Assembly (NCBI GenBank): GCA_903868375.1
Contig: CAIPVD010000051.1
Span: forward strand, 1-19,691
DNA length: 19,691 nucleotides
Source of the DNA: an uncultured delta proteobacterium
GTDB lineage: Bacteria; UBA10199; GCA-002796325; 1-14-0-20-49-13
Direction of reading: 5' to 3'
Part shown: positions 6,683-14,720 of the stretch, piece by piece
How positions within the stretch are numbered: the stretch's first letter is position 1
How the letters are laid out: the number at the start of each line of letters is the position of its first letter
Notes under the pieces: generated by a model
What the model was told of the DNA's origin: nothing
Database searches by the model: none
The model's input: only the letters and a program-made list of their open reading frames with translations
Position numbers and translations under genes: made by a program

Positions 6683-6699
6683 TTGGCACAATGATTGCT
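6683..6699 (+). promoter_or_regulatory. Sigma-54 (-24/-12) promoter
   Basis: TTGGCACAATGATTGCT is an almost perfect sigma-54 promoter, with GG at 6685-6686, GC at 6697-6698 and first-base spacing of 12. It lies about 40 bp upstream of the ATG at 6739, leaving a leader of about 27 nt with a good Shine-Dalgarno sequence. An apparent ATG at 6691 lies within the promoter and cannot be the start of this transcript's gene. Confidence 0.75.
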
Positions 6700-6738
6700 T
6701 TTTCATCCCCTGTCGGGTTTATAAAAAGGAGAATGACT

Positions 6739-7218
6739 ATGAGGCATGCTAGATTTTTAAACATGTTGATGAGGCAAAGTCGGTCATTGCATAAGCTTAA
6801 ACCGAAAGAAGTGATGATCTTTAATGTAAGCGGCAATTTTGGGAACTATCAGATAATGATCGGCCCTGAAAATGTGGCAAATCATACGCGGCCCATCGAA
6901 ATAAATGGAAGCATTCATCATCTTTTTGTAACGAAGAACCGGATAGAACCGTTACCCACAAGAGAAGAAGTGACAAACAACCTGCGCGGCACGATAATAA
7001 TGAACGACATAACGGTGCATCTGTTCGATAAGAACGGCGATGGCAAAGAGGTTTTAATCGAGAGAAACGAAATGGATGGGGCCCATGCAAGAGAGCAAAT
7101 AAATCTTGCCGGCGACGAAGGGGACCAAATAATGCACGAAAGCGAAACGACCGGCCGCCTTGCCAACGAAACTTATCAGATTGTTCAGGAAGATATTCTA
7201 AGGTCGCTGCATAAATAG
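6739..7218 (+). CDS. Small protein of unknown function under a sigma-54 promoter
   Basis: The predicted protein has 159 residues starting MRHARFLNML. The ATG at 6739 is chosen because AAGGAG (6726-6731) lies 7 nt upstream; the ATG at 6733 is too close to it, and the one at 6691 lies inside the promoter. The first 25 residues are basic (RHARF, RQSRSLHKLK). The middle is a predicted beta-rich region (VMIFNVSGNFGNYQIMIG). Around residue 110 FDKNGDGKE resembles an EF-hand-type calcium loop, though without a clear flanking helix pair. The C-terminus is acidic and polar. I do not recognise a family. Sigma-54 control suggests expression tied to a dedicated enhancer-binding activator. The gene ends 4 bp from the convergent aspS with no visible terminator between. 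Confidence 0.65.
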   Translation: MRHARFLNMLMRQSRSLHKLKPKEVMIFNVSGNFGNYQIMIGPENVANHTRPIEINGSIHHLFVTKNRIEPLPTREEVTNNLRGTIIMNDITVHLFDKNGDGKEVLIERNEMDGAHAREQINLAGDEGDQIMHESETTGRLANETYQIVQEDILRSLHK

Positions 7219-7222
7219 CACC

Positions 7223-8956
7223 TTAGATCTTAATTCCCAGCTCTTTTAATTGAGCTGGATCGACATCACTGGGCGCATCGGACATTAAGTCTGATGCGCT
7301 CGTTGTTTTTGGAAATGCGATGACGTCGCGGATGGAATCGGTTCCTGCTAGCATCATGATTATTCTATCGAGGCCAAACGCAATGCCGCCGTGTGGTGGT
7401 GCGCCGAACTCAAGCGCCTCTAACAAGAAACCAAAACGCTTTTTTGCCTCTTCGCGGGTAATTTTCAATAGATCGAAAACCTTTTGCTGTATGGCACGGT
7501 CGTGGATACGAATGCTTCCTCCGCCAAGTTCACTTCCGTTCATCACAAGATCGTAAGCCAGCGCCCTCGCCTTTGTGGCGTCGGTATCCATGAAATGCAG
7601 GTCTTCCGGATTTGGCGCAGTGAACGGATGGTGAAGTGACACATGGCGCTGATCTTTTTCGTCGAATTCCATCAGCGGGAAATCGGTCACCCACAAAAGA
7701 TCTATCTTGTTCACATCGAACGACTTGAACTTTTTGCCAAGGTCGACACGAAGCGCGCCAAGCGAATCGTTCACGACCTTCGGTTTATCGCCGACCAAAA
7801 GGACAATATCGTTCTCTTCGATCTTTAACTCGCTCTTTAGCGCCTGCTTCTCTGCATCGCCCAGGAATTTATCTATACCTTTGAGAGATGCAACGCCCTT
7901 TGCACCGTACGCCTTTACAAATTCGCCAGCGGTATCCAAATCCTTGCGCGAAAATTTATCGGCGTGGTTCTTTATATTGATCGCCTTGATTATGCTGCCG
8001 CTTTCGACCACCGATGCGAACGCCTTGAATCCTGAACCTTTGAATATCGTCGTTACATCTTGCAATTCCCACGGGATGCGCCTATCCGGGCGGTCGCTTC
8101 CAAAGCGCGCAACGGCATCTTTATATGCAAGCCTCTCAAACGGACGTTTAAGCTCCACGCCTTTGCATTCTTTCCAGAGGAGAACGATAAGCCCTTCCAT
8201 TATATTATAGATGTCTTCACGGTCGATGAAACTCATCTCGCAATCTATCTGCGTGAATTCCGGCTGGCGGTCGGCGCGCAGGTCTTCGTCGCGAAAGCAT
8301 TTCACGATCTGAAAATAGCGGTCGAAACCGGCCACCATTAGCAGTTGCTTGAAAAGCTGCGGCGACTGCGGCAGTGCGTAGAAGTGCCCTTTCGATATGC
8401 GCGAAGGAACGAGATAATCGCGCGCCCCTTCCGGTGTACTCTTGGTAAGAATCGGCGTTTCTATTTCCAGAAAATTGTGGTCGCTCAAATAATTACGCGT
8501 GATATTCGCCGCCTTATGGCGAAGCATGAGTATTTTTTGTAACGCCGGCCTGCGAAGGTCCAGGTAACGATATTTAAGGCGAAGTTCTTCCGACGCGTTC
8601 GTGTCGTCTTCTATTTCGAATGGCGGAGTATTGGCGCGATTTAATATCACAAGTTCTTTGACCAGCAGTTCAACCTCGCCCGTCGGCATATTCTTATTTA
8701 ACTGGCCCTCTGGACGTGAGCGAAGAGAGCCCTTTACCGCTATCACATCTTCGCTCCGCAGGCTCTTCGCCGATTCGATAAGGTTCGGCGTTTCTTTCGG
8801 ATCGATAACGGTTTGAGTTACGCCATATCTGTCGCGAAGATTGACAAAGACAAGGCCTCCGTGATCGCGAACGCTTCCGCACCAGCCGTTAAGGATTATT
8901 TCTTTACCGATAAGTTCGCTCTTCGGTTCGCCACATGTATGTGTTCTTTTTAGCAT
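7223..8956 (-). CDS. aspS: Aspartyl-tRNA synthetase (possibly non-discriminating, Asp/Asn)
   Basis: The predicted protein of 577 residues has the full bacterial-type AspRS layout: an N-terminal OB-fold anticodon-binding domain (residues 1-105), a class II core with RYLDLRRPALQ, motif 2 FRDEDLRADRQPEFTQID, an inserted GAD domain, and motif 3 GIAFGLDRIIMMLAGTDSIRDVIAFPKT near the C-terminus. It charges tRNA-Asp with aspartate. Residues H32 and G84 correspond to H31 and G83, which in Pseudomonas aeruginosa AspRS are associated with relaxed recognition of tRNA-Asn. The enzyme may therefore also make Asp-tRNA-Asn for the GatCAB amidotransferase; this is inference. It starts 10 bp after the hisS stop on the same strand, so the two are probably one operon. 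Confidence 0.97.
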   Translation of the reverse strand: MLKRTHTCGEPKSELIGKEIILNGWCGSVRDHGGLVFVNLRDRYGVTQTVIDPKETPNLIESAKSLRSEDVIAVKGSLRSRPEGQLNKNMPTGEVELLVKELVILNRANTPPFEIEDDTNASEELRLKYRYLDLRRPALQKILMLRHKAANITRNYLSDHNFLEIETPILTKSTPEGARDYLVPSRISKGHFYALPQSPQLFKQLLMVAGFDRYFQIVKCFRDEDLRADRQPEFTQIDCEMSFIDREDIYNIMEGLIVLLWKECKGVELKRPFERLAYKDAVARFGSDRPDRRIPWELQDVTTIFKGSGFKAFASVVESGSIIKAINIKNHADKFSRKDLDTAGEFVKAYGAKGVASLKGIDKFLGDAEKQALKSELKIEENDIVLLVGDKPKVVNDSLGALRVDLGKKFKSFDVNKIDLLWVTDFPLMEFDEKDQRHVSLHHPFTAPNPEDLHFMDTDATKARALAYDLVMNGSELGGGSIRIHDRAIQQKVFDLLKITREEAKKRFGFLLEALEFGAPPHGGIAFGLDRIIMMLAGTDSIRDVIAFPKTTSASDLMSDAPSDVDPAQLKELGIKI

Positions 8957-8966
8957 AAGTTTAATG

Positions 8967-10223
8967 TTAATCCACCCTCACAAAATGCCTTACGAGGTCG
9001 TCGAATTTCACTTCTTCCTGCTCCTTAGTATGCATGTTCCGAACTATCGCCACGCCCTTCTTTATCTCTTCGTCGCCAATAATTACTACCGTATGGGCGA
9101 AAAGTTTGTCTGCGCGCCGCATCTGCGATTTTAAAGAATGATTGTCGTAATCGAGCTCGACATAAACTCCGTCCTGCCTAAGTTTATCTATTATCGGGAC
9201 AAGCCTCTCCCTTGCAGGTTCTCCCATCAGCGCAAAAAATACCAGGGCCTCTTTCTCTTTTAGCTGCAGTCCGCCCTCTTCCATTAGGAGCAATATCCGC
9301 TCAACACCTAGCGCAAATCCAACGCCCGAAACATCGGGGCCACCTAGCTCCTTCACCAGGCCGTCGTAACGTCCGCCGGCACCGAACGCGTTCTGGCTCC
9401 CAAGCTTTGTGGTGATGAATTCAAATGCGGTGCGAACGTAGTAGTCAAGGCCTCGTACGATCCGCTGATTAACGACAAATTTAGTCCCAAGTTCCTTCAG
9501 ATATTTCTGCACCTCACTCATATGAGCCTTGCAATCGCCGCACAGATACTCGCCGATCAGCGGTGCGTCTTTCATTGCTTCGATGCAGGCCGGGTTCTTG
9601 CAATCCAAGGCGCGAAGCGGGTTCTTCTCTATCCGTCGCAGGCAATCGCCGCAAAGGTGCACCTTTTTGCTCGTTAAGAAATCGCCGAATATCTTATTGT
9701 ACCCTGGCCGGCATTCCTTGCAGCCAAGCGAATTTATCTCGATCGAATAATCTTTGAGCCCCAATTCCTTGAAGAAGTGGTCGCACATGGCGATCTGTTC
9801 CGCGTCGATAAGAGGGCTTGCGATGCCCAAAGCCTCGACGCCTATCTGATGGAACTGGCGATAGCGCCCCTTTTGCGGGCGTTCGCGCCTAAACATCGGG
9901 CCGATATAGATATATTTTGCGACCGCTTCCGCCTGATACGCGCCGGATTCTATATATGCACGAACGGTAGATGCGGTTCCTTCCGGTCGAAGAGAAAGCA
10001 TGTCGTCCGACTGGTCCTTGAACGAATACATCTCCTTTTCGACGACCGCCGTATCGCTGCCGATGCTGCGAATGAAAAGTTCCGTCTTTTCTAGCATTGG
10101 CGTTCGGACTTCTTTGTAACCGTAAGAACCGAAAACCGTGAGAGCCGTATTCTCGAGTTTCCGCCACGCCGCGCTTGCGGGTGGCATGATGTCCGACATT
10201 CCCTTAATGGATGTGTATTTCAT
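8967..10223 (-). CDS. hisS: Histidyl-tRNA synthetase
   Basis: The predicted protein has 418 residues from the ATG at 10223 (MKYTSIKGMSDI), the usual N-terminus of this family; an in-frame TTG further upstream is rejected. Class II motif 2 is FRRERPQKGRYRQFHQIGVE at residues 111-130. The histidine-specific RGLDYYVRTAFEF and the motif 3 region (VSGVGFALGVERILLL) are present. The C-terminal anticodon-binding domain follows from about residue 325. The middle segment carries several cysteines (CKEC, CGDC, DCKNPAC, CGDC) as in many bacterial HisRS enzymes, possibly a zinc site. It catalyses ATP-dependent charging of tRNA-His. A TATACT (complement of 10227-10232) lies right before the start, which would give a very short leader. 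aspS follows in the same direction. Confidence 0.97.
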   Translation of the reverse strand: MKYTSIKGMSDIMPPASAAWRKLENTALTVFGSYGYKEVRTPMLEKTELFIRSIGSDTAVVEKEMYSFKDQSDDMLSLRPEGTASTVRAYIESGAYQAEAVAKYIYIGPMFRRERPQKGRYRQFHQIGVEALGIASPLIDAEQIAMCDHFFKELGLKDYSIEINSLGCKECRPGYNKIFGDFLTSKKVHLCGDCLRRIEKNPLRALDCKNPACIEAMKDAPLIGEYLCGDCKAHMSEVQKYLKELGTKFVVNQRIVRGLDYYVRTAFEFITTKLGSQNAFGAGGRYDGLVKELGGPDVSGVGFALGVERILLLMEEGGLQLKEKEALVFFALMGEPARERLVPIIDKLRQDGVYVELDYDNHSLKSQMRRADKLFAHTVVIIGDEEIKKGVAIVRNMHTKEQEEVKFDDLVRHFVRVD

Positions 10224-10260
10224 AATAGTATAGGGCCACAATTTATGCCATAATGGCGCA

Positions 10261-11358
10261 ATGGGTCAAGGAAAGAAAGCAATACGCATCGTCCTCTTTT
10301 TGGCGTTGTCGGCATTTGTATCGTCTTGCGGCACATTAGAGAACGCGCTAACCATGGGGCTATATCCAGGCAACGGCGACAGCGGCGGTTCTTCACCCGC
10401 AACCACCACTCCAGCTATTGAAGCCACGGCTACTTATTCGATAGCGACAGGCGGTGTTGAAAGCGGCCGCGACGAACTGGTTATCTACGATGGAAGCGGA
10501 ACGATAAAGGATTTTACCGGCCATTCGCTGACATTCCAGGCCGACAATCAGAACTTAGAACTCCAGGTGCGCGATGGATTTACAAGCCTAACGGCCGGTA
10601 GCGGCGCTAAAATAATTCCGCACGTAACCGGCATAACTATCGTTTCATACAGTATCGACGGCGCGGAGCAGACGGACAAATATAAGGTGATCGTTCCACC
10701 GCAAAGTTTGATACAGGCGCTAATGGGCGAGGCACGCGGGCAGATAGTAACCGAAGCTCAAATAGTCGATTCACACGTTTCGCTAAAGAGTGAAAGCATA
10801 ACGGGCAACGCGGTTGGCGCAGTTATCAGAAACCGCGTGTTACTTCTTATAGCGGGCCAGCCACTGAACCTATTTGAAGTCGATAAAACCGCCTGGGATG
10901 CAAATCCTCCGGCATCGCACTGGGATTCCGTAATTACCGCAACCGCTTCCGGGGCTTACCAGTTCTCGCCGGTCGATCCGGCATCCACCAGCTATCCAGC
11001 ATATACCGCAGCTGCCACAAGGGTGGGCCTAACCGATACGGCGGACTTAACCGCATACGATCAGGCCGTGCTGACATCGGCAGGCATATTTACGAACGAC
11101 ATAGCAGACCCAACCGGCGGCGCATTTGGATTTAGAACGCCATCGGCAGAAGAGTTCGTCTGCCTTGGAATAGCGCTTGCCACGCAGATAACGATAATGC
11201 CTCCTGATTGCGGTGTAAGCGATGCAGATTTTCCCGATTTAAAACCGATACAGGTGCTTATCCATCCATTGGTTACTAAAATCCCCGACGGACGTCCAAG
11301 CTTTGTCTTCGTTAGAAGCAGGGAATGGACCGAACCTGCCGTCACGAACATACCATAA
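10261..11358 (+). CDS. Lipoprotein with SleB-like cell-wall hydrolase-type region
   Basis: The predicted protein has 365 residues. A basic start (MGQGKKAIRI) and hydrophobic core end in a good lipobox, VSSC, with the lipidated Cys at residue 23. A low-complexity Gly/Ser/Thr/Pro linker follows. Around residues 150-200 the sequence reads IQALMGEARGQ, then later NAVGAVIRNRV, then HWDSVITATASGAYQFSPV. This order (EARG, AVxxVIxNRV, then QFSP) is the layout of the SleB/CwlJ-type hydrolase family, in which the Glu of EARG is the presumed catalytic residue. The assignment is from motif order only. It would act on peptidoglycan from the outer membrane or periplasm. hisS is divergent across only 37 bp, and the next gene follows after 45 bp on the same strand. 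Confidence 0.65.
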   Translation: MGQGKKAIRIVLFLALSAFVSSCGTLENALTMGLYPGNGDSGGSSPATTTPAIEATATYSIATGGVESGRDELVIYDGSGTIKDFTGHSLTFQADNQNLELQVRDGFTSLTAGSGAKIIPHVTGITIVSYSIDGAEQTDKYKVIVPPQSLIQALMGEARGQIVTEAQIVDSHVSLKSESITGNAVGAVIRNRVLLLIAGQPLNLFEVDKTAWDANPPASHWDSVITATASGAYQFSPVDPASTSYPAYTAAATRVGLTDTADLTAYDQAVLTSAGIFTNDIADPTGGAFGFRTPSAEEFVCLGIALATQITIMPPDCGVSDADFPDLKPIQVLIHPLVTKIPDGRPSFVFVRSREWTEPAVTNIP

Positions 11359-11403
11359 AAAAGTTAGCAACTATTTTGGACGATTGCCGATGATGTACAT
11401 GCT

Positions 11404-12516
11404 ATGGCTGTTATTAATCCAACATTTATAGGCGCACCGATCATTGCTCCGGTGGCAGTTAATGGCAGCGTTGATGTATTTCATCCGGTTGTAAGCGTCG
11501 ATGGTGCCGGATTTACTGGGGTCGATCGATTCAGCCTGGAAGGTTCAAGTGGCCCAACGCTGTCTCTCTTGATGAATTCGCTTCCGCCCGAGATAAAGGC
11601 TATAGTTGAACAGCTGGCATCTGCATCAGAACAAACCGTAGTGCTTAGGCAAGAGCAGATCATCATTAATAGGCAATCGAATATTGATCCCGATTGTTAT
11701 TATATCAGGGCTCAAGGATGGCTTAGAGATTTTTCGCTGGAGCATACCTCTGCGCTATATGATTCCGGAAAAGGCCCTAAATATGTTCTTTACCCAGCAT
11801 TTGGGTACGATGGGGACAGTGTCGTTTCGGGATTTCCGAGGGCAGAACATTATATAGTGGTGGACCAACATCCGCTTATTATCGACGCGGGACTTGCTTC
11901 GCAGGGTATGCACATAACGCCAGATGCGAGTTCCATCCATACCGATTATAATGACGCGGTCGTGGATCAGGGTAATGTTGACTATAAATGCTTCGAAAAC
12001 AACGGGAATCTGCCTCTTATCCTTGGCAGATTGGCATCCACATATCCGAAAGTAGAATTTTTGGGTGCGATCGCATTCATTAACAACCCCGACGAAATAC
12101 CGCCGCCTTATGATTCTCGCTATGCGGTGCCAAATATCGATGCCCATGGCGTGATCTTTTTCAGAACCGCTCCTGGCGAACCCGTCAAGACCATGACCTA
12201 TATTAATGCTCACTTGAAAAGATTACCTTTAAGGCTCGACGGATCTAAAGCACTTGATCTGAATTTCATCGACGGCCTATTTGTCAAGGGGGCAAATGGC
12301 GGGCTATACGATGCCGGAAATATTGTAGGTACAATTCGAAAAAATCACGGCGCTATTATAGAAGGCCGGGCAAACGTATCTCAATTCACACCTCTTGCGT
12401 GCGAGTTTGAATTCACTCCTAATTTAACGGCGAACACAGAAGATGTGTACGTAGCTTTTAACGGTTCCCTGAACATTTCTTACAAGCGAGGCGCAAAGAT
12501 CACCATCTTTCGCTAA
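11404..12516 (+). CDS. Hypothetical protein, possible Rossmann/methyltransferase-like fold, low-charge N-terminus
   Basis: The predicted protein has 370 residues. The first 23 have no charged residue (MAVINPTFIGAPIIAPVAVN), like other unknown proteins in this window. A central segment, KYVLYPAFGYDGDSV (residues 126-140) followed by HYIVVDQHPLI (149-159), looks like a glycine-containing strand-loop and a second strand ending in Asp, as in SAM-dependent methyltransferase-type Rossmann folds. A later strand GAIAFINNPDE and the HGVIFFRTA segment fit further core strands. The classic DxGxG signature is absent, so catalysis is uncertain. No Shine-Dalgarno sequence is evident before the ATG. The stop codon overlaps that of the convergent ATPase gene by a few bases. 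Function is unknown. Confidence 0.6.
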   Translation: MAVINPTFIGAPIIAPVAVNGSVDVFHPVVSVDGAGFTGVDRFSLEGSSGPTLSLLMNSLPPEIKAIVEQLASASEQTVVLRQEQIIINRQSNIDPDCYYIRAQGWLRDFSLEHTSALYDSGKGPKYVLYPAFGYDGDSVVSGFPRAEHYIVVDQHPLIIDAGLASQGMHITPDASSIHTDYNDAVVDQGNVDYKCFENNGNLPLILGRLASTYPKVEFLGAIAFINNPDEIPPPYDSRYAVPNIDAHGVIFFRTAPGEPVKTMTYINAHLKRLPLRLDGSKALDLNFIDGLFVKGANGGLYDAGNIVGTIRKNHGAIIEGRANVSQFTPLACEFEFTPNLTANTEDVYVAFNGSLNISYKRGAKITIFR

Positions 12517-13322
12517 ACACCCAGGTCGCTCGACACCGTGGTCACGATATCTTCATTGATATGCTTTAATTTTCTAACGAACCCTTCAAATAATGCGTTG
12601 TCGCAGATGACATTTATTAGGCGCGGGATTCCCTTCGAATGTTCGTGTACTGCAAGGCAGGCGTCGTCTGTAAACATCGGTTCGTCGTTGCCGGCAAGCG
12701 ATAATCTGTGGTGGATATATGCAAGAGTTGTTTCCGGCATGAACGGCTGCAAACGAAATTTTACCGCCACGCGCTGCGCAAGCGGCGGGTCGGATTTTAG
12801 ACAATCATCTAGTTCCGGCAGCCCGAAGAAAACGAACGACAGCAGCTTTTTTTCCGGCAGCTCAAGATTTAAAAGCCCACGGAATTCTTCCATGAGCTGC
12901 GGCTTCTTTAGCATCTGCGCTTCGTCTATTAATATCACCGCCTTTTTGCCGGCATCTGCAATTTGCACGAGCCGCTGAAAGAGCTGGCTCAAGATATCGA
13001 CCTTTTCGCCGTTGGGATTTTCAACGCCTAACTGGCTCGCGATGCGCTTTAAAAGCCATGCGGAATCGACATCGGAATGGACAATAACTAAAAGCGATGC
13101 CTCGTATTCATCTTCGGGCAGGCTTTCAAGCAGGCGGCGAGCGAGCGTTGTCTTGCCGGTTCCAAGATCGCCGACAAGCACCGCAAGACCTTTCATGGTG
13201 GAAACCGCGTATTGAAGTTTTTCGAGCGCCCTATCGTGCTGTTCGCTGTGATAATAGAACTTGTTCAGCGGCATCACTGAAAAAGGTTCCTGGTTTAGGC
13301 CATAAAAATCTAGGTAGTCCAT
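12513..13322 (-). CDS. GspA/ExeA-like AAA ATPase
   Basis: The predicted protein has 269 residues. The N-terminus (YGLNQEPFSVMP, then HSEQHDRALEKL) is characteristic of the ExeA/GspA ATPase group. Walker A is GDLGTGKTT from residue 51, Walker B is AVILIDEAQ at 128-136, and sensor-type residues follow in FVFFGLPEL and KGIPRLINVICDNAL. ExeA of Aeromonas helps type II secretin assembly by remodelling peptidoglycan, but its C-terminal membrane and peptidoglycan-binding parts are absent here. This protein is a cytoplasmic ATPase module only. It is the last gene of a three-gene operon, 6 bp behind the TPR gene 13329-14720, suggesting joint action in envelope or pilus/secretion machinery. The role is inferred. 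Confidence 0.85.
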   Translation of the reverse strand: MDYLDFYGLNQEPFSVMPLNKFYYHSEQHDRALEKLQYAVSTMKGLAVLVGDLGTGKTTLARRLLESLPEDEYEASLLVIVHSDVDSAWLLKRIASQLGVENPNGEKVDILSQLFQRLVQIADAGKKAVILIDEAQMLKKPQLMEEFRGLLNLELPEKKLLSFVFFGLPELDDCLKSDPPLAQRVAVKFRLQPFMPETTLAYIHHRLSLAGNDEPMFTDDACLAVHEHSKGIPRLINVICDNALFEGFVRKLKHINEDIVTTVSSDLGV

Positions 13323-13328
13323 ATTGAA

Positions 13329-14720
13329 TCAAACGAACGATATTTTTTTCGACGAGCCGAGCTTTGGAGGCTCTTTTTTTTCTTCTACTTTTGGCTTTGC
13401 CTGCTTCGCCGGTTTCGACTTTTTAGGCTCTGTCTTTTTTACCGGCGGGGGAACTTCTACCTTCGCATTTCCTTCCGGCTTCGAAAGCATATCTTCAAGC
13501 TCGCGCATTCTGTCTATCAATTTTCCGGATAATGAACCGGACGACACTATTCTTTTATAATCTCGAAGCGCCTTAACAAATTCTGCGTTCGCATCTTCGG
13601 ACAGCCCTATCTTTCTATACATAACACCCAGCTCGTAACTTGCGGCGGCTTCTTTCTCCAGCCCACGCGCTTCTGCCGACGTAACAGATATCTCTTCTTT
13701 TTCTTTGGACGCACCTTCTGGCTTCGCAGCTTCTTCGACGCGCTTCAGTTCTTCATCTGTCAGCCTTTTTCGCCTCTCTTCAACATGCTCCTTCACTTTC
13801 GGAAAAGCGCCGGCGCTCAAAGCTTCTACTTCTTCTGCTATATCGACCTCGTCTTCTGGCCCCAAGAAAAGAACGTCTTCATATGCCGCGAGAGCGCCTT
13901 CAAGGTTACCCTGTTCGTTTAAGACCTCCGCAAGTTCGCGGTAGGTACGCTTTGCCGTTTCTATCTGGTTCAGCCTCGCATATATCTCGGCCTGCATGCG
14001 AAGAAGTTCCGGGTCTTCGGAAACGAACGACTTTGCCATTTCCATCCGCTTTAAGACCTCTTTCCATTCGCCCCGCTTATTGTACATATGGCAGAGTTCT
14101 CTGATCAACTCGTGCCTTTCCGGACGATGGCCAAGTATCTTGTTATATATCTCGACAAGCTGGTCGGCCTTGCCGGATTTTTTTAATTGTTTCGCGAGCT
14201 CTTCATAGACGTCGATCGACTTATCTATATTTCCTTCAAGCTGATATGTCTCCGCCAACCTAATACGAAGAGAAGTGTCCTTTGGATCTAACTCCGACAT
14301 CTTTTCGCGGATGGCGAGCATGCCGGTCGTATCACCTTTCTGTTCCAAAGAAGTCGCGACGATCTGATATTGATAGAGCGCGTCTTGCACAAGTCCCATC
14401 CGTTCGTAAAGCTCGGAGAGCGCAATGTTCACGTCGATAAGCGAAGGGTTAAGGCGCAGAATGCTCTTATAAACGGTGACCGCCTTTAGATAAAAACCGC
14501 CGCCTGAATAGCTCCTTGCAACTTCTGTATAGAGCCTAATGGCGTCCTGTATCTGTTTGCGTTTTACGTAAAGCTCGGCTATTTTTATTTTAACTCGCAG
14601 GTCGTCGGGATCTAGGTCGAGAAGCTTTTGGTATTCTATAATGGCGCGGTCGAACTTGCCTTCGTTCACCAGGACCTTCGCATGCTCAAGAATCTTTTCC
14701 TTGTTTATTATGTCCGTCAT
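13329..14720 (-). CDS. Tetratricopeptide repeat protein with Lys/Pro-rich tail
   Basis: The predicted protein has 463 residues. From about residue 8 to 300 it is built of TPR units, for example GKFDRAIIEYQKLLDLDPDD, GGFYLKAVTVYKSILRLNPS and GNLEGALAAYEDVLFLGPED. A charged coiled or disordered linker (EERRKRLTDEELKRVEEA) follows. One more TPR-like pair (AAASYELGVMYRKIGLSEDA) precedes a basic Lys/Pro/Glu tail that ends KKISFV. No signal peptide or membrane segment is seen, so it is probably a cytoplasmic scaffold. Its ATG overlaps the stop of the upstream TPR gene (TAATG on the minus strand), indicating translational coupling. The ATPase gene follows 6 bp downstream. Confidence 0.88.
   Translation of the reverse strand: MTDIINKEKILEHAKVLVNEGKFDRAIIEYQKLLDLDPDDLRVKIKIAELYVKRKQIQDAIRLYTEVARSYSGGGFYLKAVTVYKSILRLNPSLIDVNIALSELYERMGLVQDALYQYQIVATSLEQKGDTTGMLAIREKMSELDPKDTSLRIRLAETYQLEGNIDKSIDVYEELAKQLKKSGKADQLVEIYNKILGHRPERHELIRELCHMYNKRGEWKEVLKRMEMAKSFVSEDPELLRMQAEIYARLNQIETAKRTYRELAEVLNEQGNLEGALAAYEDVLFLGPEDEVDIAEEVEALSAGAFPKVKEHVEERRKRLTDEELKRVEEAAKPEGASKEKEEISVTSAEARGLEKEAAASYELGVMYRKIGLSEDANAEFVKALRDYKRIVSSGSLSGKLIDRMRELEDMLSKPEGNAKVEVPPPVKKTEPKKSKPAKQAKPKVEEKKEPPKLGSSKKISFV

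Noticed and set aside
6691..6738. Earlier in-frame start for the gene ending at 7218
   Set aside because: The ATG at 6691 lies between the -24 and -12 boxes of the sigma-54 promoter, and the good Shine-Dalgarno sequence serves the ATG at 6739.
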